Part shown: positions 34,550-46,542 of the stretch, one piece after another
How the letters are laid out: the number at the start of each line of letters is the position of its first letter
Numbering within the stretch: the stretch's first letter is position 1
Source of the DNA: Sarcomyxa edulis
Lineage: Eukaryota > Basidiomycota > Agaricomycetes > Agaricales > Mycenaceae
Assembly: GCA_009761415.1 (NCBI GenBank)
Contig: QUOL01000001.1
Span: forward strand, 558,001 to 622,000
Reading direction: 5' to 3'
Length of the DNA stretch: 64,000 nt
Notes under the pieces: generated by a model
What the model saw: only the letters and a program-made list of their open reading frames with translations
The model's database searches: none
Told to the model about the DNA's origin: nothing
Position numbers and translations under genes: made by a program

Positions 34550-36028
34550 ATGCTATCCACAATGTCTCCCGTTCTCTCTGCTCGCCCCCAAGCTGACTTT
34601 GACGGTGAGGAGGACGACATATATGATTCCGATGATCATTCGTTGCCGATATTCAGCCCTGCGCCGAGCATGAGCTCGTATACTTCTTACGATGTCTCTA
34701 TGCGCTCCGCATCGCCTACACCGTCAGTTTGGTCCGTGACAAGTTCCCTGCGCGCAAAAGCGTTCAAGATCGAGTACGGCAGGGGTCTAAACAATTATTC
34801 AGAAGTTTATCGTCTTCCGGCGGACGATGAAGAACTTGCCAGACTCGGTACGCGTTTTATTCAACAGCCTTACAGCAGGGGTGACTTCACATATGTTCAG
34901 ACAAACAGCATGACCTCTTCAAAGAGATTATGGGAAAATATCCGCCTCCTTTAGCGGAAGTCATGGCAGACAATGTCCCTGGTGAGATGAAAGCCTGCTT
35001 GGACCTTGGCTGTGGGAGTGCCAGCTGGTGAGTGCGCTCTGTCAATTCTGAGAGCTATGTTTCCGTCTAAAGCATTCTTGCGCAGGATAATCGATGTGGC
35101 TCAAGATTTTCCGAATTGCAGCGCTGTGGCAGTTGACCTGGTTCCTATTCAAGAGTGTGTCTTTACCCCTTCATATCGCCAATTGCGGAGCTGATCATCC
35201 CTCCTACTCCTACAGCGACACGGAGGTTAGTCGCTTACCTCCAAACTGCAGGTGAGAAATATCAACCGAGATCCTAAATCTCTCAAACGAACTCACTTGT
35301 CGTGTAGGAGCGAGGTCGACGATATCAATCTCGGACTGGAACACTATTATGGCGATTTCGATGTTATCCATACGCGGCTCATCTCATCCGGGGTAAGTCT
35401 AAATCTGTTGTTAATTAGAAGAATGATCTAATCTTATCTTATCTCCGACCTTCCAGATCAAAAATTACTCGGCGTTGATTCACGAGACCAGTCTGGTCCT
35501 CCGCGCTGGAGGCTTACTCGACGTCATGGAATTTGACTTTCGTGTATATGACCAGAATCACCAGCTCTTCAATATTGGGACGGAATCACTAGCAGAACCC
35601 TGGTGGCCTAGATGGATGGAGTTTGCTAACATGGCTGTACGACAACGTGGCGGTGATGTCGACGCGGCAAATCACTTGCATCACTGGATCTCTAGGCATC
35701 CCGCCTTCGAGGACGCTGTGTATCGGGAATTTTGGATTCCGTGTTCTCCCTGGATGCAGGACGACGAAGAACGAAGAATTGGGAGTACAATGAGGGATGA
35801 TATTTTGGTACAGTTTTCTTAGTTCTTGATCAAGAACTGAGTTATCTAATCCATTTGATCTAGGCTTTCATCCAATCTGGACGGCCGCTTCTTCTTGGCA
35901 GTGGACTACCGGAATCTCTCGTCAACGAACTTGAAGAGCGAGCCAACGCCGAGCTCCATGAAGCACGGTGGCCTCAGTACATCCGCGTGCAGAACGTGTA
36001 TGCTCGGAGAAAACACGACGTCGATTGA
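34550..36028 (+). CDS. class I SAM-dependent methyltransferase
   Basis: Exons 34550-34847, 34901-35027, 35086-35154, 35216-35251, 35308-35392, 35457-35807 and 35864-36028 give 376 residues with closed phases. After a Ser-rich leader (1-70) the SAM-binding motif I is clear at about 133-141 (CLDLGCGSASW), followed by motif II-like AVAVDLVPIQ, PPNCRSEVDDINLGLEHYYG, FDVIHTRLISSGIKNY (post-motif) and LVLRAGGLLDVMEFD. This is the plan of basidiomycete LaeA-like or small-molecule methyltransferases. The acceptor cannot be inferred. A second ATG four codons in is an alternative start. No membrane or signal segments, so cytosolic or nuclear. Confidence 0.88.
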
Positions 36029-36457
36029 CAATTCCTTGAGTCTTTGACTCCTACTTATTATTGCTTACCCCAGGTATAATCCCCCCCTGTTTGACAATCC
36101 CTCAACAGGGTTGTAACAGCTATCTCTTTACTGTATTGGACCTAATGCCGCTCTCTACTTACTTGGACCCTCATTGCATTATAGTCGTTATCACACTTGT
36201 CGTTTCTTGTTGTCCTGTTATATGTACTTTACCCACATGGCTTCCATGCAAATAATCTCTCGTATTCGTATCTTGGAACCGGGAGCGTAGCTATATATAT
36301 ATAGGTTGCTTAGACGTTCATGTAAGTAAAGATAGATGCAAATATATTCGACGAAGGAGTGGCAATAGAAAGATTGTGTAAAATATCCAAGATATAGACC
36401 CAAAAGGTGTATGAGCAACTGTACAGAGAAACTGTCAAGAGAAATTGTCTGCTGAGT

Positions 36458-38186
36458 TCAGCTCAAGCTGTACTGTGGAGGAGGCGATTCTACATCGATA
36501 CCCAGGGTTTGGTTGAGCGGTTCATCGAGTTGTTTCATGGAGAGCCGTCTGTCATCACGGACCAAGGGTGAGGCGCTATGAGATCTTTTGTTCTGTCCGA
36601 CACCGGGTGGCATGGGCAGAGGACGAACGCGACCTGATTCTGTGCTACGCATACTAGGATGGTAGGATGACGGTCGAGTGGGAGAGACGGGAGGCAATAG
36701 GACGTTGGTACCGAAGTTCGCGTCGTACACGTAGGGAGATGCGTCGGTCGGTACGAGAGGGTCGGCCGGCACGTTCGCTGAGCTGAACATCATTTGCGGA
36801 CCAGAGATTGTAGAATGATGCCATGGGCTACCAGGACGGGACGGGAAGTCGCCAGCTCCCATCAGCGAATCCAGCGCACGTCGTTCTTGTTCTCGGTTTC
36901 TTCGATAGTTTCGACGGTACCGCCACCATAAAAATGCACATATGAGAGTAATGCACAGAGCAGCGACGATCGGACCCGCTATTATTCCAGCGCTGACTGT
37001 GTTGTGCGTGGAAGAAGCACTGTAACATAGTACAAAGTTTCAAAAAAGCGGTCAGATTATTGGAGAACAGCGAACGTACGCGTTATTGGAGCTCGAAGAT
37101 GTAGTGGAAGAGACTGTAGTTGTCGTGGCCGACTGAGGCTTGTATACGGTGACCGAGTTCAAGGAAAAGGTCATATTGTCACTAAGGTTGGTTACATTTA
37201 TCGAGTGAGTCTTGGTGGGGTCCAGTCCTCCCTGGTAAAACAGAAGTGCGTCGGGGACTAGCCATAATGAACTTCCATTGCGGATAACTTGGCTCCCATC
37301 GAGGACCTGAGTTCTTTGTTTTCAGTTATTTAGAAAGGGAGGTGCTAAATGTTGGCGCTTACAACAGAGTACTCCCAGTTGCCCCAATTTGAAGGCCCGT
37401 TGACCGCCACAGCTTCCCCGCCACTGAAATTGATAGATACAGAAGTGCCTTTGATTTTGGTGGTATGAAACGGTGCAGTAACAGAAGCGTTTGGAATTCC
37501 ATGACCAGATGCGATGCTCCAGCCAGTGGTGTAGTTTAATCCCGTCGTGTTCGTATTGTCATAAATCATCGCCTGCGGAGGTTGGCCACTGGCGGGATAC
37601 GGGTATCTATAAGTGGATTGTGGCATCAACTTCAAAATGGACTCACCTGCTATCCACTGGGGAAGATACAATGGCACGATCGAAGGAAAGCTGTTGGCTG
37701 AAATTCGTCGGCCTCGCGGTCAAAGTAAGATAGTGCATCGTAGTCGCTAGATTCGTAGTAGCGTATAGTACATCGGCAGTTGGAGTTACAGATGTATAGA
37801 CAACGTTGTCGAGAGTGATGTCGTACGAGCTGCTGGTGTTTCCATATAAGTAAACGTTGGAACCTGGAAGATACAATGCTTAGTTGGACGGCGAGATGAC
37901 GGATTTGATCATATGTACCATAGAATTGTAAGCTTACGGTCGCCCCGTTCAATGCAGTGAGGTGGAACGAGTCCCCATTGCCAAGATTTCCCGGTTGAGT
38001 GTGAAATGCTGATTCACTGTACCAAGCTTCCCAGCCGTTTGAGGGACCGAAACCATCAGCTTTGGGAATACCGGAAAAGCAGGATGAGTGGACGAGTATT
38101 CATCTAAAAATGCACAAGAACTCACAATAAGGAGTGTAGGTAAGGAAAGGACTTGAATCGTCAATCGTGACATTCCAGAGTGCCAT
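36458..38186 (-). CDS. single-pass membrane protein with two extracellular beta-sandwich-like repeats
   Basis: Exons 38186-38126, 38059-37919, 37863-37647, 37606-37363, 37306-37080 and 37019-36458 give 483 residues. The first 290 residues look extracellular: NVTIDDSSPFLTYTPYSDGF and a second unit starting at YPYPASGQPPQAMIYDN, each with FxG-type ASVxxxFxG motifs (GATVSLQFYGSNVYLYG; GTSVSINFSGGEAVAVNG), and several N-glycosylation sequons. A Thr/Ser stalk precedes a membrane helix at about 306-328. The tail is basic (RRNYRRNREQERR), disordered, and ends with a PPQY (PPxY) motif that could recruit a WW-domain ubiquitin ligase. Similar proteins are common and uncharacterised in agaricomycetes. 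No N-terminal signal peptide follows the chosen ATG, so a 5' exon may be missing. Confidence 0.75.
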
Positions 38187-38618
38187 GCTGGCCGTCCTGG
38201 TTAGAACTGTTGGTGTTCCTCAAAATCAATCGCCCCATTGGTGACCAAATAAGCGCCGAGGCAATTAGACGATGGCCGAGCCCTGTCCAAAGGGGGTTAA
38301 TAGCCTTGGGCGCGGATTGTTACTTTGTCGTCCAAGTCCGGGCAGGGCAGCCCTTGACTTGGAAATGATACAAGTACCTCATAAGTACCCATGGTATTGT
38401 GCATCCTTGGATCCTCCCAGATAGAACACCATGGTTGTGCTGCACATTACCATGGTGTAGTTTCAGCGCTCAGATTCAGTTACTTTTGAGTTATCGAAAC
38501 GCGTCCTGTCACACGAAAGATCGAAGTCAAGATACGCGACCGTGGACCACACAAATAAATTCGATCTTTTTGCTATTTGATTACATAATATCCGCAGACC
38601 TCTTCAAGTTCCTCTTCG

Positions 38619-41600
38619 ATGTCAGAGTCGGAAATCCGATCAAAATGTATCCAACAGATCCTCGATAAAAATCCAGAAAATGCTGCCCAAATTCTGAAGG
38701 ATATTGGTCTCTCCGGATTGCCATCTCGCACACAAGTCCACCATGAAATCGAGCAGAAACTCTTGTTGCCTCGCGAACAGCTACCTGCCCACTGGCTTCC
38801 ATTATATCAGATGTATGATTCGTTTCACTTTCGTTGCCCGTAATTGAACAGGTTTTCATTGGAACAGTCATTGGGAGCATGAGTTGTCTATCCCATCCTT
38901 GCTGCGATTCACACCTTCGCCGGCACCTACAAGCCTGTCTTTTGTTCGCACAGGTCTCGGTGGTCGCGTTACTGGATACACGGAAGTACGTTAATCTTGC
39001 CTATCTGTGCTGCATCGATGCTCACACCACCCAGTCTCCCAATCCCCGGGTTACAACTGGTCTTACATCGACTTCCCTAGATCGTGCGCCAGGTCCCAGT
39101 AAGAGTTTTGTGAGAGGGAAATCCGGATACGTCCCTTTCTGGCCTGGAGGCTTGGATGATGTCTTGTTAAACGTCGAAGGTGGTGCTGATACTAGCGGTG
39201 AACTCCAAGGCCTGAGATCCGTCCCTCCTGGATTCAAACGTGGACTGCGGCTACCTGGGGATGAAATAGAAGATGAGACGCTCACCGCACTGGAAGAGAT
39301 CTCTGGAACAAGGGCCAGTCATGCAGAAGAAACGGTAATTTTGTGCTTTCGTCTTCGTCGAACATGTATATTCAGTGTCTGTGTGTTACTTAGCCTGATC
39401 TTCGCACTCAATTCGACGAAGAAGAAGATTTCAGTACATCTTCCGCCGCTAAATCATCAGAAATCGATGATCTACTGCCAACGACAGTAAGACCAAAAAA
39501 ATCGAAGTACTTAGGCATTGCTGAATCCCCTTCTCTTGTCATCGCAGCGGGCGCATCTCAATCCAATTTCTTCAACACAACGACGACTGAAACGACCAAA
39601 GATACAGAAGCGGGACTGGGCTCATGTCGTCGATGTCAATAAACCAATGACGAACTTTCATGAATTGGTCCCAGAAATGGCACACAAGGCTAGTACATCT
39701 ATCTCACAAATGAATCAGACTATTGACGAATAATCGACATCAGTATCCCTTCGAACTTGATACGTTCCAAAAAGAGGCCGTCTACCACCTTGAGATGGGA
39801 GACTCTGTTTTTGTTGCTGCACATACGTCAGCTGGCAAGACCGTAGTGGCCGAATATGCCATAGCACTCGCAGAGAAACATATGACACGGTCAGTTAGTC
39901 CATCTCTCCTTCCTTCGGAATATTAACCTCGGATTTTCTCATTGAAGTGCGATTTACACGTCCCCTATCAAAGCTCTATCGAACCAGAAATTCCGAGATT
40001 TCAAGCAGACTTTCTCCTCGTCTTCTGTTGGAATTCTGACAGGAGATGTCCAAATCAATCCTGAAGCCAGCTGTCTTATCATGACCACTGAGATTCTCCG
40101 AAGTATGTTGTATAAAGGCGCTGATCTCATTCGAGATGTTGAATTTGTGATTTTCGATGAGGTCCATTATGTCAATGACGCAGAGGTGCGTCGATCCTCC
40201 CCATGAATCTGAACATAAATTTGACCGTCACACGCACAGAGAGGAGTCGTGTGGGAGGAAGTCATCATTATGCTCCCAGACCACGTCAATATCATTCTGT
40301 TATCGGCCACAGTCCCTAACACCAAGGAATTTGCCGATTGGGTTGGGTGAATTTCTTATTGTCGTATATCTCTGTTCACACTGCTGATCATCCACCTTCT
40401 ATACAGACGAACGAAGAAGAAGGACATATATGTCATCTCTACGGCTCAACGCCCGGTACCGCTAGAACATTATCTATACGCTGGACGCGACATGTACAAG
40501 ATCGTGGATGGCAGCCGTAACTGGGTCGCCCAAGGGTAAGCTCGACGTCTCCTTCTTTCTTCCGAACAATAGAGTAATTCCTTGATGACACATGGTAGAT
40601 ACAAAGAAGCAGGAGAGGCTCTTCGGCGGAAACAAGACAAAGAGCGAGAGGCAGCTGGTCTTCCGCCTGTCCAGCGAGTTGGTGCCAGAGGTGCTGCCAT
40701 TGCACAGCGTGGACAGCGTGGCGCACCTGCTGCTCGGGGAGCTCAGCGTGGAGCTCCTCCTCCGGCACGAGCACGAGGCGGCCGAGGAGGAGCCGGAGGA
40801 CCCCCTAGATCAATGCACACAGCGATCGACAAGAATCTATATGTCCACTTGTTAGGGCATCTACGGAAGAAAGGCCTCCTGCCTGTTGTCGTATTCACAT
40901 TCTCGAAAAAAAAATGTGAGGAGAATGCGGCGACCTTAACCAACGCAGATTTGTGTAGTTCGGTGGAGAAGAGTGAGGTACATGTAGCTATCGAAAAGGC
41001 ACTATCTAGACTGAAAGGTATGTCATACAGTTCTATGCGTGACTATTCTTTGTTGAGTCTATCGCATCTAGGCTCGGATAAGAAACTTCCTCAAATCGGT
41101 CGAATGCGTGATTTGCTGACTCGTGGTATCGGTGTACATCATGGAGGTCTATTGCCAATTGTCAAAGAGGTAGCTACCCAAGAACTGATGTATCCGATCG
41201 ACACCAAGTTCACCATGATCATAGGTCGTCGAGATCCTGTTTGCCAGGGGTCTGGTCAAGATACTTTTCGCCACCGAGACTTTCGCGATGGTACATGCAT
41301 GCTAATTACCCCTTATTCAAGTTTTACTAACACCGGGCATCCTGGAATTCACAGGGAGTCAACATGCCTGCGAAATGCGTAGTCTTCTCTGGAATTCGCA
41401 AACACGACGGACGCAGTTTCCGGGAAATTCTCCCGGGCGAATATACCCAAATGGCAGGACGTGCAGGCAGGCGTGGCTTGGACCCTACCGGGACGGTTAT
41501 TATTGTCGCTAATGACTCCTTGCCAGAGGTGTGTCTTCTCATCGTGTTCTTTGTTTTGGCATTCCCTGAGATTCCAATCCAAGCAAACTACTTTAAGCCA

Positions 41601-43539
41601 CATGATGCTCGGGGTACCTGGGAAGCTTTCATCCCAATTCAGGCTCACTTACAACATGATCTTGAACTTGCTCCGGGTAGAGGCATTGAGGGTAGAAGAA
41701 ATGATCAAGAGAAGTTTCTCCGAGAATGCTTCCCAGAGGCTATTACCCGATCAGCAGAAGAAAGTTGCGGAGGTAAACTTTTTTTAAAAAGCTCGTTATA
41801 GTACTATTTCTCACTTTCCGTCGGTTTTAGAGCGAGAAAACGTTATCAACATTGCAGAGACTCGTTTGCGATATCTGTATTCCTGATATCAGCACTTTCT
41901 ACGATGACTCATTTGACATCATCGCTAAAAATCAGACTCTGCTCTCCATGGCCTCAAACCATCCTCAGGGCTCGAAGAATCTAGCATCCGGGCGAGTGGT
42001 GGTGTTACGTGATGGTGTATGCTTAGTAAAATTGCCCGTTTTTTTGCAAGTCTCAATGATGTTTGCAGCATTTCAGATCAAACAATATTGCCATACTACT
42101 CAAACAAGCTCCTGCAACGGCCATAGCAGGTGTTTTGGAAAAAGTCAAGACTTACTTCGTTCTGGCACTAGTCAATCCAGATACGAAGGCTGGAATCCGC
42201 GGTAGGTGCACTCTCCAAGTAGTCGATCGTCATGTTCACGTATTTGTATAGACACTGACCCACAGGATATAACCCCTCGCTGGCCTCCTTCCCCGAAATC
42301 ACTCCTCGTTCACGATGGTGTCTACGAGGTTACGGCGGTTCCATTAACTAGCATTTCCCTCGTGACTAGTCGGTCAATAAGGGTGAGTTTTCTTTTGTTC
42401 TGATCAAATTCCATTGTGCTCAAGAATCGTAGGTCGAAGCCGATGAGATTGTCGAACGACATCGTATTCGACCCATGCGCGAAGCTTTGGCTTCGTTAGA
42501 AACCCTTGTCCTGGAGTGGTGTAAAGCGGAGACCATTCCAGAGGTAGACTGGGCTCGAATGCGATCTTTGGATTTCCAAGAAGTCTTGAGATCTAGAAAT
42601 GCACTAGTGAAGGGGCTGGAGAACAGGACTTGCCTTCTATGTGCTGATTTCGATGATCATGTATGTGCTTACATCCCATGCCACTCGTCACGGACTTACA
42701 CTAACGCCACACGTAGTACTCGGTCATTCACGGAGAAAAGGTTCTCAGAGCTAACATCGAGAATCTTAAGCTGGCTATTTCGGATCAAAATCTAGAGTTA
42801 ATTCCAGATTACGAACAGAGGATCGAGGTCCTCAAGGAGCTGAAATTCATCGATGAGAATTCGACTGTCCTTTTGAAAGGCCGAGTCGCTTGTGAGGTCG
42901 GTGATGTCTCTCAATGTCCAACTGTGCTTTTCTGACCGTCATTCCTAGATCAATTCTGCAAACGAGCTCATCTTAACGGAGCTTATTCTCGAAAACACTC
43001 TTGCAAACTACGACCCCGAAGAAGTTGTCGCACTGCTGTCGTGTTTCGTGTTCCAGGAGAAGACAGACGTGGAACCATCTATACCTCCAAAATTGGAACA
43101 AGGGCGCGATGCTATTCTTGCGATCAGTGATCGCATAGGACGAGTACAGGACTCTCACAAAGTAGCTGTGGAGGATTTCCGATCTAATCTCAAATTTGGT
43201 CTGGTGGAAGTTGTGTATGAATGGGCCAAGGGCATGGTACGTTTCTTTCATCGTTCAGGCTGTCATATACTCACCGGAGCATCAGCCTTTCGAACAGATC
43301 ACAGCGTTGACAGACGTTGCTGAGGGGACCATCGTGCGGGTCATCAACCGCTTAGATGAGACCTGTATGGAGGTGAGAGATGCTGCCCGTGTCATCGGGG
43401 ATGCCGAGCTGTTCAAAAAGATGGAAGAATCACAAATCAAAATCAAACGGGACAGTGAGTACTTTTATTGCCATTCTGCCCTATATAAGCCGATCTTGAC
43501 GCCTCTGCAGTTGTATTTGCTGCTAGTCTGTACTTTTAA
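38619..43539 (+). CDS. SKI2: Ski2 DExH-box RNA helicase (cytoplasmic exosome cofactor)
   Basis: Twenty-two exons close in phase to 1251 residues: 38619-38812, 38868-38985, 39035-39334, 39394-39486, 39548-39688, 39744-39889, 39948-40185, 40240-40346, 40407-40535, 40599-41017, 41072-41169, 41225-41290, 41355-41528, 41584-41772, 41831-42016, 42069-42201, 42252-42382, 42433-42660, 42717-42896, 42949-43236, 43286-43454, 43511-43539. The N-terminal [10 protein letters not shown] and [13 protein letters not shown] segments and [10 protein letters not shown] are Ski2 features. RecA motifs: AHTSAGKT (308-315), DEVH (401-404), [15 protein letters not shown] and [10 protein letters not shown] (about 715-724). 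The DSHCT domain fills the C-terminus, ending FAASLYF. It unwinds mRNA 3' ends for the exosome with Ski3/Ski8. An Arg/Gly/Ala-rich linker ([12 protein letters not shown]...) sits between the RecA lobes. Confidence 0.95.
39689..39743 (+). other. GC-AG intron in the SKI2 gene
   Basis: Exon 5 ends CAC AAG, followed by GCTAGT, and the acceptor is ..CATCAG before TAT CCC. The conserved reading [13 protein letters not shown] needs this boundary. The only nearby GT (GTACAT, four bases on) leaves the frame shifted. Confidence 0.65.
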
Positions 43540-43761
43540 AAAGATGCGATTGAATTGTTGTCGTAGTGTCATGTATCTGTATCCCTCTGAGACTCTCGTA
43601 GGGTCCCATAATATGTACCCGAAATTTCAGACTAAAATGGAAATTGAAGTTTATGATTATACGGTGTCGTGATTTGCCAACGCGTCTGGACCCCGTAACC
43701 GCTTTCACTCTCTTTCTTCCTCCCATCCTGGCTGTTTTTTTGTCTTTCTACATCTTGCATC

Positions 43762-45656
43762 ATGGCGACACCTTTCGAATCTGGAACTTGTTTTGATCCT
43801 TTACCTACTGGAAAGCGTCCTCGGGCAGACTCATCTTCGTCATCTCAGCGGCTTGACTCTTCCGACATTAGCTCTTTGGCTGGACTGGGAAAACGCGTCA
43901 GAAGATCACTAGCGAGCTTGCCGCCTAAAGAACCTATCTCTTCCTCTGTCCTTAATCTTATTGATGAGCCTCCTGTCAAAAACAGAAGAGTTGATCCTGT
44001 CCGGTTGGCCGCCAAACTAGGACCAGAGCTGGTCGCGGAAATGGACAAGCTGATTCAACCCGGAGGCAAAATGCCGCCATTTGACGTTCGGAAGACCCTC
44101 CACGACCGCTTTAACGTTGACAGGAGACACGTCTACGACTACTTTCATAGCAAGGGATTACGGGTTGTCAGAGAAGACAAACACGGGAATCTCGCGAGAG
44201 GTCGAAACTCATTGAGGGAGCGATCCAACTTGGCTGCCCAGGTACTATCTTGAACAATCCCCTTATGACATATTTTAATCAGGGTTTTCTTCAGGCTGGT
44301 ACTAAGCTACCTGCTGTAGCTCCTGTTCGCAAGGTCAAGGCCGTCAGACCGAAGAAACGACTCCCCTCGCCGATACCTCGTCTTGTAGTGAACGTGCCTT
44401 CTGAGCCCGTACGATCATCACCTCCAATGTGGACTCCAGATTTGAGCGAAGGTTCTGGCTCTAGCGCTCCTATGTGGACCCCGGAATTGAGCGAGGGATC
44501 GAGTACCAGTACTTTCCCCACAATGTACCGGTTCACAGACCCTATGCTATCCTCTCCTCCAGTTGGACTCTCTGATCCGGACGGCTCCCACATGGATCTA
44601 TTGGACGAGAATGACACTTTCTCTCTGATGTACCCAGATGACGGTCCTTCTTATCACGATGATTACACCATACCTACCTCGGAACCTTTGATGGAACTCT
44701 TCGACCTCCCTGTGGAAGTTCTCGCTAGCTCTGACGATGAACCTGCTTCTCATGCATATACCGTCGATGGCGGGAACCCTATGTCGGAAGCAGAACGGAC
44801 GGCATTCTATAATCTTGTTAGCGACAGTATCGGGCCTGCTCAAGGGATACAAGAATGCCTAGGAACATACCAAGCATATATGGAGGAACAGTCGCGTTTA
44901 TACTTCGATAGGCTTTTCCCGACCGTTCGAAGAACCGCATACAGCTACAAGCCTATCCCGGCACCCTCTGCTACACAGCTTAGGCCTCAGGCGCCGGCCC
45001 CGTCAACCTCTTCTGTTCCATTCGAGGCTTCATCATTCGACGTCGACTTCCGAAGATGGCTATCGACTACAGGTGCTTCTGTGGACTTCGAGGCTCCAGA
45101 GACCAAGATACCTGATTCGTCATTCTCGTCTGCTTACACATCCTCGGCGAAGCCTAACACGGCCAGTCATTTACATACTACTCCCGAACCCGATCAACTT
45201 CAACCTCGTAAACTCCCTTCTCCGCATACAGACTCAGTTCGTGCCGTTTATGCGCCTACCAAGCTGATACCCATCTCGTCTTCAACCCAAGAAAATGACA
45301 TCAAGGAATCAAACAATCTTGTGGGAACAAAGCGTATTACCCCGCAAGATCCGGGACTGTCACCAGTTTCTGCGAAACCTCTGGCGCCAGATTCTATCTA
45401 TTCGCGCTTCAAACGTAGCGCTAAATTCCATATGCTGTTCCCCCCTCCGATAGTTCGCACCAGTTCTACTCCTGTCTTCGCTGGTTACGATTTCCAGGCT
45501 GCGGCCTCCGCTCTCAATTCGTCTCCCAGACCTCAAGGAGAAGACTTTTCTGTGAGGTATTCATCTCCGAATGGGAATCCTCGTGCTAAACGTACAAGAT
45601 CGTTTGGTACGTGGCATATGAGAATAAGGACTGCATCTGCCGGGGGCGGTGTATAG
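43762..45656 (+). CDS. homeodomain-like protein with a WTPxLSEGS repeat
   Basis: Exons 43762-44241 and 44295-45656 (phase 0) give 613 residues. Residues about 107-139 (FDVRKTLHDRFNVDRRHVY, then DYFHSKGLRV) resemble helices 2-3 of an atypical homeodomain: R-x-L-x-x-RF-x-V-x-x-R-x-V-x-x-(W/Y)F, with Tyr-Phe in place of the usual Trp-Phe. N-terminal to this are basic clusters (GKRVRRSLAS, VKNRRVDPVR) that could be nuclear localisation signals. From about 204, a unit PMWTP(D/E)LSEGS is repeated twice. The rest is Ser/Pro-rich and disordered with a conserved-looking C-terminal patch (RTSSTPVFAGYDFQAA). A DNA-binding regulator is plausible but inferred. Read through its intron, the first exon would end after only three more codons. 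Confidence 0.7.
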
Positions 45657-46542
45657 GTCACGGTAGCTGTATGTTTTCCCTTCGAGATTCTGAGATACTG
45701 ATCCTTGTCTTCCCATAGTTTCTTCCTGCCTAGTCCTTGGATTTTTTGGAACTAAATTTCTTCTACAACAACCGACCGACTATTCAGCGCCTTCAAGTAA
45801 TAGTCGATGAAGTCTACAGCCTACTCGCACCCTGCAAATTCGGAAGAACATACTTAAATTACGGCCACATCGATAATGTGAGTCGCCTGGAGATACTCTC
45901 CGCAGTGGTTCTATTCACTTACCTGCCTCGTTCTGTTCCCAGATGCTAGTAATATGGAATTCTACACTTTATATCAACTACCTAATTACAGACATTCCGG
46001 TCGACGCTATTTTCTAAGCTCCTTTAGACCATCGTAAAGCTTGTTACCATTCGGAAACCTACATAATACCCCCTCGTAATATCCCTCGCACACCAACTTC
46101 CATGTATCTCTACTTGAACAGTTCCCATCACCTTGCCTCTGTACCTCGATCTCCCCCACCGTTTTGTACACGAAATGAACCATATATATGCATGTAGTCC
46201 CGCGACCGACCTCTAGGCATGCACCTTTCTTAGTAGTGTGTGAAGCGAGCAACCGGTACGCTCGGTTCGCATTCAGGCATGCATGTGCACATCAAGTCTA
46301 TGTATTGGTTTCTATCAGTCGTAAACATAAGTTCTTATTGTCAGGTTAATGCTAGATAGAACGATGAATCAAGTAAGTACTACATAAGTAAGTAACTAAT
46401 CTATTATACCTGCGAATCGTAACGATAGGTACACTTTCTTCGACTGCATGTATGCTACAAATGAATATGGCCAAAAGGAAAGAAAGAAAGAAAAATCATC
46501 AAAATCATAAGTAGTGGAAGGCGTAAGAAGATTACAGGAAGA
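45657..46542. other. intergenic, 3' ends of convergent genes
   Basis: About 0.9 kb between convergent genes. AT-rich with short direct repeats of AAGTAAGTA near 46373-46395. No ORF is supported. Confidence 0.5.

Noticed and set aside
38834..39490. 218-codon frame read as one ORF
   Set aside because: It reads through two introns of SKI2; only 39035-39334 is exonic in this frame.
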